Shown one piece after another: positions 54,826 to 64,000 of a DNA stretch of 64,000 nt. Made by a program: the position numbers and the translations under genes. Below the pieces are notes generated by a model. That model did not search any database. It saw nothing but the letters and a program-made list of their open reading frames with translations, and had not been told where the DNA came from. The stretch is from Russula earlei. Taxonomy: Eukaryota > Basidiomycota > Agaricomycetes > Russulales > Russulaceae. The DNA lies in the NCBI GenBank assembly GCA_025769875.1, contig JAGFNK010000163.1:40767-104766 (forward strand). The letters run 5' to 3'. Numbering within the stretch: position 1 is the first letter of the stretch; every line of letters starts with the position of its first letter.

Positions 54826-56247
54826 TGTTATGAACCAAGGCCAGGTCCTGGCCATAGATTGTCCTATCTCACTCAAGAGAGACCTCTCTCACTTTGCATT
54901 GCCAACTCCCTTCTGTTTCCTGGGCTACCCCTCCTGTGGTACAAGATATTGCTATTGCAAAGGCACTATAACACGACCAGGCACCCGTTTCCTAATCGGG
55001 TAATCATCACATGGCAGCCACATGGTCACCCAGCCACCAAGAACCTGAAACAGCAGCACAAACTCTTAGAAACTGTTGCATAACTCATCTGACATCATCA
55101 AGGTTCCAATGACATCATGGCTGACTGAGCGACTCCACAGTGACCTCATAGGCTCACTAAGTGCTCCACAGTGACATCATAATGATGTCATCGCTCCACA
55201 ATGATCAGTAATGCGCTCAGTAAGCCTGAAACTTGACACAAGCGAGTTTATACCTCTGTAGTCCTATTGGATGGTACCAAAGGGTCTAGAATAGTTCCAG
55301 TTCTTTGTAATTGACCTTGTACACTGTATATAAGCCCCAATGAAGCATGGCAGTCATCAGACTGTCCATTTGTGATACTCTCATCTTCCTGGGTACTCCC
55401 CTGTGACTGCTCAGTCTAAAGATTCCCCTTGCCTCCAAGGTACTCTTCAATGACCGCCTTGTTTAAAGCCCCCTCGTTACACTGGCCTCTAACCTTCGCC
55501 TCTGTCTCTTGCAACACCCACCAGTCCCCATCTGGTACCTCCTCATTGTTTGGCTTGTCCTCCTGTTCAATGCTGTTTACACCACGTATCATCTGTTCCG
55601 ATCCTTTGTTACCAAGTAGTTTGGGGTCCGGAAGATGCCGGAACACCTGAACTATGGACTGCACTGTTTCCATTATGCGTGCGTCAGATCTTGATCGTTT
55701 ATGTTCGTTGACATCACATTCGGAACGCGTTGATCGTATCTTTCAGAAGATGTACTGAAGAAGCAATGAGTAGCATTGCTTCTGTCCCAGATGTTCCTGT
55801 ACCGCCACGTACATCAATTCCTTGATTGGGGAAGCACTTAATGCTTCCAACACCGAGATCGTTTACATAGAAGCAACCTCGCTTCTATGAGCCGCCTTTT
55901 GCTTCTATAGCACCAACCAGTACTACAGTAGCATGAACCTTATCCCTGTAGGGCTATATAAAGCCTCCAGTAGAAACAGTTGAGCCTTAAGCTCGACTTA
56001 GTTTGCCAATCCCAAACAGTTGACTCCTACCCCGTCTGCAGAGCCCCTCTCATCTTGTTGTCATACTCTAGAAGGATCTAACACTCCTTCCCCTCCACGA
56101 GTATTGCTTGCTTGACTCAAGCATATCTGCATTGGTAGGACGCGTTTATAGACGCGACCATTGATCTTATATAAGGCACTTTGGAGCCTTAACATCCTTG
56201 CCCACCTGTTCCTGAGTCCTTAGTGATCAGCAGTACGTGTCTTGACA
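54826..56247 (+). mobile_element. solo LTR, family C, with nested LTR E
   Basis: The LTR runs from TGTTATGAACCAAGG to GTACGTGTCTTGACA, flanked by CTGGC on both sides (54821-54825, 56248-56252). Without LTR E and one TCCTT it is about 829 bp, matching the second C copy. TATATAAGCCCC is followed by 24 nt and CAGACTGTCCA. Confidence 0.92.
55607..56194 (+). mobile_element. solo LTR, family E
   Basis: A 588-bp sequence TGTTACCAAGTAG...GCCTTAACA is flanked by TCCTT on both sides (55602-55606, 56195-56199). It contains CTATATAAAGCC and several short palindromes around GAAGC/GCTTC, for example GAAGCAATG AGTAG CATTGCTTC. The orientation is inferred from the TATA box. Confidence 0.88.
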
Positions 56248-56419
56248 CTGGCTTCCTCTCTGCATAATTACTCCACACTACCAGTAACAGTACCCCTTTG
56301 GTATTTATTACTGCTTTGGACCCTCCTACTTGCCCATGCTGTCTTAGATGTCTATCAACTCATCTCCAAGATTTCCCCTTGCTCTTGAACTGGATTGTTC
56401 AACAGTGAGTCTTGACATC

Positions 56420-56430
56420 TGGACAGTCTG
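56420..56430 (+). promoter_or_regulatory. gypsy D primer binding site, self-priming type
   Basis: TGGACAGTCTG begins two nucleotides after the LTR. It is exactly complementary to CAGACTGTCCA in the LTR (54748-54758). It also begins TGG, so tRNA priming cannot be excluded, but the 11-nt match to the R region is the stronger sign. Confidence 0.65.
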
Positions 56431-56439
56431 TCAAAACCT

Positions 56440-58624
56440 GTGCTGACCAGTCGACACCCAAAGTGTCTAATGGTATCCCAACTACAATGTCTCCAGAGCC
56501 TCATACTCCTGACATACAGCTTCTCACTCTTCCCCAATCCTTTCCACTTGTTCCAGGGCTATTTGCTGCCACCTGGAACTCCCCCCATTTCAGTTCTTCC
56601 CCTTCCTGGGACTTACACAGAGCATGACCTTTCCCCTCAACAAGAAAACCTTCCCCCCATTCCACACAGCTTCTTTGATCACCCTGAGTGTGAAAAATAC
56701 ATTTTTCACCCTCACCAGTTCCAAGTCTATCATGTCCGACAGAATGAACTCGAACACTGGCACCCTTTGGAGGAAGCAGGTCAATGTGATGCCCTTTCTT
56801 CCATCCCTACTATAGGACACTTGCTGCAGCAACCATCCACCAACACCTTTGTTTCCCCTTTCAGGGCCAAGACTGCCCACACTTTTGCAGTACTGCCTAC
56901 CAACACCAACCTTGTCAAACAATTTAACCTAGCAGCCTTTGAGGTGTGTAGCTCCGTAGGCATACACCCTCTGGACATAGACTTCCCCTTTGGTCAACTT
57001 CATTACCTATTCAATTCATCCATACATTGTCATTTGGAGATGTTGCCCCCCATCTATCGTTTTGCATACCAGGGATCTTTCCTGATTACTTCCATCCATG
57101 ACTTCCTTGATGGCAGAGTATATTACTCATATGCTTACCTAAAGATAGCCGAAGGAGGGTATATATCATTTGAGAATGCTTACTCAAACACCCTTGACAA
57201 CCTCTGTCTCTACCCTGCTTTATCTCACTTTTGCTTTCTACCTTGTCTCCCCTTGAACCCTTTGCCCACTTTGGATCCCCTTTACCTGGGTATCATCAAC
57301 ATAGTGTCCTAGTGCACAGTTCTTAAAAAGTAAGAACTACCCTTGTAACACTAGACTGTGAAATCAAAGTGCCTTTAGTGCCCCTGAGATTTACCATTTC
57401 CCCTAACCCAAGCATCAACTCTGAATATGACTCAGAGGTTGATGCTATCCTCCATCAAAGAGAACTCATCTCTAACCACCTTCCCATCCTCCAAGACATT
57501 TACTTCCTGCCAGTGTCAATAGTCAACATCTACAACCAGCAACAGATTGACATTTGGTCACATAATGCCTACATCCTCTGAGACTTGGTAGGCCTCCTCC
57601 CATTCAGACAAATCCTCAACCAGGTGCAATACGACCTCTTCATTGACACCTTAAACCACCTCATTGAACCTGCTCACTGCCAGCTATTGTATTGGTACCT
57701 CTCAAACTCAAGAAACTTTGACAGAGAACCAACCAGCATCCTCACCCTTACCAATAGCAACAAGAAACTCTGGACAGAGGTCATCCTACCCCAGCACTAC
57801 ACCCTCATCCAAGAGTTATTGGAAGGTCAGGCATTGTACTACCTGACCTTGTTCACCCTCATGCACAAGCACATTGCCATGCAGTGCAACTATCTTTGCC
57901 TCAACCAATTCATACAGGAGGGACAAGCAACCATCCAACTAGCCTTTGTGGAGGGAAGGAGATATATATATATAATTGGATTGAAGCTACGTGGACCCAC
58001 AGCATTATTGATGCCCCACAAAACCTTGTAGATCCTGCAGGACTATACTCTCCACCTCCAGCAGCCTACACTGGCCCCCCTGTTCCTGAAGAACTTGCCA
58101 CCATCAGTCGACCTCTCACCCCTGTGGTAAGGCAAACCCTGACAAGTAGCATCTGCACCCACTGGTCCCCCACTCTGACTCACCCAGCTGTCTGCCTCTG
58201 TCTCAGAGAGGTGTGCAACTGTGGCTACCACCCTGACACTCCCCCTACACCACCAGGTATAAGCCTGTGGCCCATATCAACCACTCTGGTGCCCTCTCAC
58301 AGACAAAGAGGCCACTTCTCTGCTTCTGCAGTTTCAAGTTCCCAAGTAGATCATCCACTGCCCCTTACTCCCCCTGTTATCCCAGCTCCACTTCCTTTTA
58401 CTAGCGGTCATTTAACCCCCTTTGCCACCCCTTTAGTAGAACACTCAAGTAGCAACAAGTCCTCCCCAGGATCCATAGTCGGCTTACAGTGCTATTTCCC
58501 AAAGTTAGCATACTTAGGATCAGTTCTACCTTATAGGACACGTCATGAATTACTAGATTTAAAGAATGTGGCATGCACAAACACAAGCCTTTGTTTGTAT
58601 AGACCACCCCATAGAAGAAATTAG
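56440..58624 (+). pseudogene. gypsy D long pre-gag reading frame, unknown product
   Basis: Three successive blocks read as one decayed protein. 56440-57312 includes PPIYRFAYQGSFLITSIHDF, 57369-58031 includes HYTLIQELLEGQALYYLTLF, and 57884-58624 is Pro/Ser-rich. Frames are broken by a TGA at about 57580 (CTC TGA GAC) and by an (AT)n run at about 57962-57975. Around 57310-57380 there are several stops, possibly an intron. I do not recognise any domain. Aromatic and Cys/His residues are frequent. Confidence 0.55.
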
Positions 58625-58770
58625 CCAATTCGCTCCACACCCCTTAGATTTTGAAGGTTTTCTCTGGAAAGGCCGCGTAGCCATAACATATTCTGGCATC
58701 ACTGAAGAGTACTTCTGCATTTCCCAAAACCTTCAAACCTGACAAAGGGGCATACCCACACTGCTCCCAG

Positions 58771-59090
58771 CATATGCCGTCACATACCCATAGGATGCTA
58801 CTCACTGGACTGTCATACCCCTTTAGAATCCCAATAGCTACCTATGCAGAAGTAGTAAAAGGTGAAGGCCTTTACATACCACACAACCACAGAAGGCACA
58901 TCTTTCATCTCACAAGAGGGGACCAACACCTTTTTGAACTTTCATTCTATTACAAGGACCCCTACTGCTACTGGCACAAGGATTGGCACTACACCTGCAT
59001 CTGGCATAAGTCTTGGGACCAATAGCCCACCATTCGACCAGCAACATACACAGAGGTTTTAAAGGGGAAAACCTTTACAAACCTATCTGC
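58771..59090 (+). pseudogene. gypsy D pre-gag frame: imperfect tandem protein repeat, start
   Basis: The first repeat (58774-59025) ends YYKDPYCYWHKDWHY. A second begins at about 59030 with ATYTEVLKGENLYKP and continues at 61865 beyond the solo-LTR stack, ending FCKDPYCQWHKDLHC. The shared core is KDPYC-x-WHKD-x-H. No family is recognised. Confidence 0.5.
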
Positions 59091-59679
59091 TGTCAAGACT
59101 CACTGTTGAACTATCCAGTTTAAGAGTGAGGAGTAAGCTCAAAGACAAGTCAATAGACGTCTAGGACAGTGCGGGCAAGAAGTAGAGTCCAAAGCAGTAC
59201 CAAATACCAAAGAGGTATGGTTACTGGTAGAGTTGAGCAGGTATGCAGGGAAGAGGCCAGAATGGTCACAAGGGGACTGGTCCTTTGAAGGAGTATCCTA
59301 GGAGCAGAGAGTGCCATAAACAAATGGACAGTCTGAAGACTGTCTGCTACTTTATTGAGCGCTTATATACTACAAGAGAACTGCTAAATAGGGAACAAGC
59401 CATAACCTTGTTATTAAGCACAATAGATGGATGAGTAAGAAGTCAGAGTACACTTACTGAGCATGCTCAGTCATGCTCAGTAAGCTGCTGAGTAAGGAGG
59501 TCTCTTTTGATGAGTAAGAGCCCTTACTGTCCATGTTTTCACTTCTTTAGTACATACATGTGCAAAGCATCTGATTCATTTGCTGTTAGTTAGTTTAGGG
59601 CTGGTCATTTGAGGACTTGTAGTTTGGTTCAGGGAATAGAGTTGCCTATAAGGCCCCTTATGTAGTTCTATTAGGGTCC

Positions 59680-60507
59680 TGTTACAAACCAAGGCCAGGC
59701 CCTGGCCATATATTGTCCTATTTCACTCAAGAGAGACCTCTCTCACTTTGCATTACCAACTCACTTCTGTTTCTTGGGCTACCCCTCCTGCAGTGCAAGA
59801 TATCACTATTGCAAAGGCACTATAACACGACCAGGCACCTGTTTCCTAATCTGGTAATCATCACGTGGCAGCCACATGACCACCCAGCCACCCAGAACCT
59901 GACACAGTGGCACAAACTCCTACAAACTGTTGCATAACTCATCTGATGTCATCAAGGCTCTAATGACATCATGGCTGACTGAGCAACTCCACAGTGACCT
60001 CATAGGCTCACTAAATGCTCCACAGTGACATCATAAGGATGTCATTGCTCCACAATGATCAGTAATACGCTCAGTAAGCCTGAAACCTGACACAAGCGAG
60101 TTTATGCCTCTGTAGTCCTATTGGATGGTACCAAAGGGTCTAGAATAGTTCCAGTTCTTTGTAATCGACCCTGTACACTGTATATAAGCCCCAATGTAGC
60201 ATGGCAGTTGTCAGACTGTCCATTTGTGATACTCTCATCTTCCTGGGTACTCCCCTGCGACCGCTCAGTCTAAAGCCTTCCCTCATCTTCCAGGCACTCT
60301 TTAATGACTGTCTTGTTTAAAGCCCCTTGCTGCACTGGCCTCTACTCTTTGCTGCTGCCTTCTGCAACATGTATCAATCCCCATTTGGTACCTCCTAGTC
60401 GTTTGGCTCGTCCTCCTGTTCAACACTGTTTATGCTGTGTACCATCTGTTCTGACCCTTGCCCACCTGCTCCTGAGCCCTTAGAAATCAGCAGTACATGT
60501 CTTGACA
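59680..60507 (+). mobile_element. solo LTR, family C, second copy
   Basis: An 828-bp LTR, TGTTACAAACC...CATGTCTTGACA, is flanked by GGTCC (59675-59679, 60508-60512). TATATAAGCCCC is followed by 24 nt and CAGACTGTCCA. Confidence 0.93.
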
Positions 60508-60541
60508 GGTCCTTAGAGTCGACCCTGATACTTCTATCAAG

Positions 60542-61505
60542 TGTCATGAACCATTTCCTGGAGAGGGCCCTTGAAGGACCCTTCCTTATAAGAGGAAACC
60601 CAGCCTCCATGGTGTCACCCTGTTCACATGGACAAAAGGGGTGAGTAGAGGTGTCCACAATATCATGTGTGCATTGTCACGCAAGCGATTCTCAGCACAA
60701 TTGACATACAGCAAGCCCCACTTAATGACAACCCTTTTAGCAATAAAGGACAGTACTATAGCCTCCCTAAGGACCCTTTAGGATGACTATAAGTGCTCTA
60801 CAATAGGCACTAACACAATACTAAAGACCCTACAACACATTATTAGACTAACTCTAATAACTATAGAACAAACTATAAGGCAATACTAAGCACCCTAATA
60901 GAAGTATTAGGGTCGACTCTAAGGACCCTAATAGAACTATAGAAGGGGCCTTATAGGCAACTCTATTCTCTGGACCACTACAAGTCCTCAAGTGACTGGC
61001 CCTAAACTAACTAACAGCAAATGAATCAGGTGCTTCACACGTGTACTAAAGCAGTGAACACGTGGACAGTAAAGGCTCTTACTCATCGAGAGAAGCTCTC
61101 CTTACTCAGCAGCTTACTGAGCATGACTGAGCATGCTCAGTAAGCGCACTCCAACTTCTTACTCATCACTCTATTGTGCTTGATAACAAGGTTATGACTT
61201 GTTCCATATTTAGCAGTTCTCTTGTAGTATATAAGTGCTCAATAAAGTAGCAGACGGTCCTCAGACTGTCCATTTGTTTACAGCACTCTCCAATCCTGGG
61301 ATACTCCTTTAAGGACCATCCCCTTGTGACCTTTCCTGGCTTCTTCCCTGCATACCTGCTTGACTCTACTAGTAACTAAACTGCTCTGGTATTTGCTACT
61401 GCTTTGGACTCTACTCCTCGCCCACGCAGTCTTGGATGTCTATCAACTCGTCTTTGAGCTTACCCCTTGCTCTTGAACTGGATAGTTCAACAGTGAGTCT
61501 TGCCA
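60542..61505 (+). mobile_element. LTR family B inserted head-on in another copy
   Basis: A 964-bp LTR, TGTCATGAACC...GTGAGTCTTGCCA, is flanked by TCAAG (60537-60541) and TTAAG (61506-61510), a duplication differing by one transition. The uninterrupted B sequence elsewhere has TTAAG at this site. Confidence 0.9.
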
Positions 61506-61864
61506 TTAAGGTCCTTAGTATTGCTTTCATAGTTTGTTCTATAGTTATTAGAGTTAGTCTAATAACACGTTTGTAGGGTCTTTAGTATTGTGTTAGTGCC
61601 TATTGTAGGGCACTTAGAGTCGTCCTAAGGGGTCCTTAGGGAGGCTATAATGCTGTCCTTTCTTGCTAAAAGGGTTGTCATTAAGTAGGGCTTGCTGTAT
61701 GTTGATTGTGCTGAGAATTGCTTGCATGACAATGCGCGCATGATATTGTGGACACCTCTACTCACCCCTTTTGTCCGTGTGAACAGGGTGACACCATAGA
61801 GGCTGGGTTTCCTCTCATAAGGAAGGGTCCTTCAAGGGCCCTCTCCAGGAAATGGTTCATGACA

Positions 61865-62433
61865 TCCGCTTTATCAGGTGCATCTATTACCACACACCAA
61901 AAGAGCATCAACATTCCCTAGAACACCTGTACTTCTGCAAAGACCCATACTGCCAGTGGCACAAAGACTTGCACTGCTAGTGAATGAGTCAAAGCCCAGA
62001 AGAAGAAACATTACGAAGGCCCCTCACAGAAAGTGAACAACTACAAATCCCTGTCTTCTTCTGTAATGTCGACTATAATATCACTGGAGAGTACTATAGT
62101 GGTTTCTGCAGAGATAGATCCATCCCTCAGTATGACACCCTTTATGACCCTTGGACCTTAGATGCAAGGAAGGATGTTGATGAAGAAGATATCAAACATT
62201 CTGAAGAGGCTCTCTGAACCCTCATCCCTGAAGTTGCCTTCCTTTGTAACTTTGATCTCCTCACTGGGACCATGACATTTCAAGGTCAAACAGTTCATTG
62301 GAGTAGAAACCTTGAACTATTCACATATTGAAACCACAAACCAGTCAATTTCTCGACTGCTCAGGAAGAAGCAGAGCAAGCAGAGGTTACCTGCACCCTT
62401 GAAGCTACAGTAGAAACTGCGTCAAGGGTCTTA
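61865..62433 (+). pseudogene. gypsy D pre-gag frame, last part
   Basis: This continues the repeat begun at 59030 (YHTPKEHQHSLEHLYFCKDP) and then an acidic block. That block is 61984-62217, with FFCNVDYNITGEYYSGFCRD and DARKDVDEEDIKHSEEAL. It leads into the region upstream of gag. Function unknown. Confidence 0.5.
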
Positions 62434-63648
62434 TTGCAGATCACTAGAGCTTTCACACCCACCAGAGGGAACACACCGACACCAGGCCCATCCAGGGTAC
62501 CAGGAGGATTTGACTCCCCAGAACCTAGCCACCTTCCAACTCCGGTAACAGTAGGACAGCGTACAGTAGCAGCACCCCCTGCCACCACCTCCATCTCCTA
62601 CATGAACAACACAAGCTCCTGTACCTCTGGTCAGAGCACCAGCAGCACCAGCAGCACCGATACCACCAGCACCCTTTCTACCACCAGCTACCAGCTCCAC
62701 CACCACCTCCTGTACAACCTGCTCCAATGGCAGCACCAGCACCTGCCCAGGCACAACAAAATCATATCATTGGGACTGCCCCAGAGGCCTTTGACAGCAA
62801 AGTGGACAATGCAAAAACATTCTGGGCCACCCTAGACAACTATTACTATATCAACCTGGACTCATTCCCAGATGAAGGAAAGAGGGTTGCAGCTGCCCTT
62901 ACACACTTCAAAATTGGTACCCCAGTGGGGACGTGGGCTTGAGAACTAATGATGAAGGCCCAAGCCTTACAGCCAATCAATTATGGCTCTTGGCAAGACT
63001 TTAAGACAGCATTTGCTGATCATTTTATCCCAGCAGATGCACAGTTAGAATCAAATGCCTTAATGCACTCCCTTTGACAAGGCAATACCCCATTCAATGA
63101 ATGGTACCAAAAGTGGTCCCATCATGCAACCCACTCACAAGCAGATGAAAATGTTTGCCTTCCACCATAATTTAAATCAAGGAATCCACACAAAGATATT
63201 GGGTATCATGCCTGCCCCCACTACCTCAGCAGCACTAGCCAAGAAGGCACACAAATTTGATCAAGTATATCACAAGTGGATGTCACCATCATTCTGTACA
63301 GGGAAACCACCTGTACAAACAAGAGGTCTAACCACTAACAACCCAGACACCCTAGTAGAAATCAATCTCTACCAAGGGGAACCAGGCAAACAGCACTGGA
63401 TAACCAATGGTCTGCACAACAATCTCACCAAGGCTGAGAAACAATGCTGCACTGAACTAAAGCTATGCTATTACTGCAGCAAACCAAACCACATGGCTAA
63501 AGACTGCAGGTCTAAGAAAGCTGCTGCTTGTGCTTGCCACCCCAGACAGTCCTCACAGACAGCAGTCCGTTCAGCTACCATTCAAGAAGAACCACTTGAA
63601 CATAAAGACACTGACCCTGTTCCTATCGTTTCCCTTGTAACTTGGTGA
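62434..63648 (+). pseudogene. gypsy D gag
   Basis: A Pro/Ser/Thr-rich lead-in is followed by the retrotransposon gag core (APEAFDSKVDNAKTFWATLD, FPDEGKRVAAALTHFKIGTP, SWQDFKTAFADHFIPADAQL). It ends with a CCHC knuckle CYYCSKPNHMAKDC (about 63470). TGA stops at about 62940 (WA-stop-EL) and 63077 (SL-stop-QGN) fall where CGA Arg codons are plausible. A frame change lies near 63160. Confidence 0.85.
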
Positions 63649-63698
63649 GAGAATCTTGCCGCTAACATTCCACATCCCCATTCTGCTCCTATGGATTT

Positions 63699-63929
63699 TT
63701 GATAGAACCCCTTAGTGCACTGCTAGGGAATACAGTACAGATTGCCACTATACCAGTACAAATCAATTACCCCAAAGTCTTTACAAAGAATATAAGATCC
63801 CCTTCCATAGCCTTGAAAGTAACACTTGTGGGGAAACTCAATGGCAAGGAAATTGGTGCAAGTGCCCTCATAGATAGTGTGGCAGAAGGAATGATAATCC
63901 ATGAACACTTCATGAATCAGCATTGTTGA
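63699..63929 (+). pseudogene. gypsy D aspartic protease fragment
   Basis: The sequence ALIDSVAEGMIIHEHFMNQH matches the retropepsin active-site region. The invariant Gly of the Asp-Ser-Gly triad is Val here, so it is inactive. A stop follows at 63927-63929. Confidence 0.75.
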
Positions 63930-64000
63930 ACTGGAACCTGAACGGATCAAAGTAGGCAAAGACCTTCATACAAGGTTCAAGATCTGCTCAGACATGTTAC

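Larger units (their letters stand above)
54618..56417 (+). repeat. gypsy D 5' LTR (family B variant), with nested LTRs
   Basis: The pieces 54618-54825 and 56253-56417 form the 3' part of a family B-type LTR ending GTGAGTCTTGACA. They are interrupted by solo LTR C. TATATAA at 54714-54720 is followed by 27 nt and CAGACTGTCCA (54748-54758). The internal region of gypsy D begins right after 56417. Confidence 0.8.
59091..61864 (-). mobile_element. solo LTR, family B, with two nested LTRs
   Basis: The outer LTR is in minus orientation, flanked by TCTGC (59086-59090) and TCCGC (61865-61869), a 5-bp duplication with one CpG transition. It is interrupted by LTR C (59680-60507) and by another family B LTR in the opposite orientation (60542-61505). 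The three outer pieces join into a complete family B sequence. Confidence 0.9.
56418..64000 (+). mobile_element. gypsy D element, 3' end beyond window
   Basis: After the LTR and PBS come about 6 kb of broken reading frames of unknown function, interrupted by a stack of solo LTRs (59091-61864). Gag and protease follow. RT and integrase would lie beyond 64000. Stops are frequent and the region is CpG-poor. Confidence 0.8.

Overview
The window looks like nuclear DNA of a filamentous basidiomycete, most likely an agaricomycete. The evidence is the very short (45-70 bp) GT-AG introns, a STE3-type lipopeptide pheromone receptor, a fungal BLM10, and hAT, MULE, Ty1/copia and Ty3/gypsy chromodomain element families typical of such genomes. 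There is no prokaryotic content. All calls come from reading the sequence; no database search was run.

Layout. (1) 0-11.2 kb: a decayed hAT transposase gene (minus strand) with an internally inverted segment, then a copia element (4706-10224) inserted in an older gypsy-type LTR. (2) 11.2-30.1 kb: a CpG-rich island of ordinary host genes. These are an AIM18/FMP22-like mitochondrial chalcone-isomerase-fold protein (minus), a STE3-type pheromone receptor (minus), BLM10/PA200 proteasome activator (plus, divergent from STE3 over a 428-bp shared promoter) and a TTP/Tis11-type tandem CCCH zinc-finger protein (plus). (3) 30.9-64 kb: a nested retrotransposon cluster. A second copia element (30891-33437) is cut by a chromovirus-type gypsy copy (G1, 33438-39825). 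Next come a MULE transposase, a second gypsy copy (G2, 42207-50572, target duplication GAGAA) that sits in a protein-kinase relic and carries a solo LTR in its gag, an inverted MULE fragment, a third gypsy remnant (G3), and stacked solo LTRs. Last is a different gypsy element (D, plus strand) that runs off the window end.

The most interesting signal is in the chromovirus copies G1/G2/G3. They carry a third ORF downstream of the chromodomain integrase, encoding a protein with two CCHC knuckles. In G1, a 19-bp sequence at the 3' polypurine tract recurs exactly in mid-pol, suggesting a central PPT. They also have a Tf1-like self-priming layout: an 11-nt sequence in the LTR, exactly 27 nt after TATATAA, is complementary to an 11-nt site 2 nt inside the element. 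The unrelated LTR family B shows the same geometry with a different 11-nt sequence. Several nonsense codons in the elements fit CGA-to-TGA change, and LTR differences are mostly CpG transitions, so the repeats seem to decay by cytosine-methylation-linked deamination or a RIP-like process while the gene island is spared.
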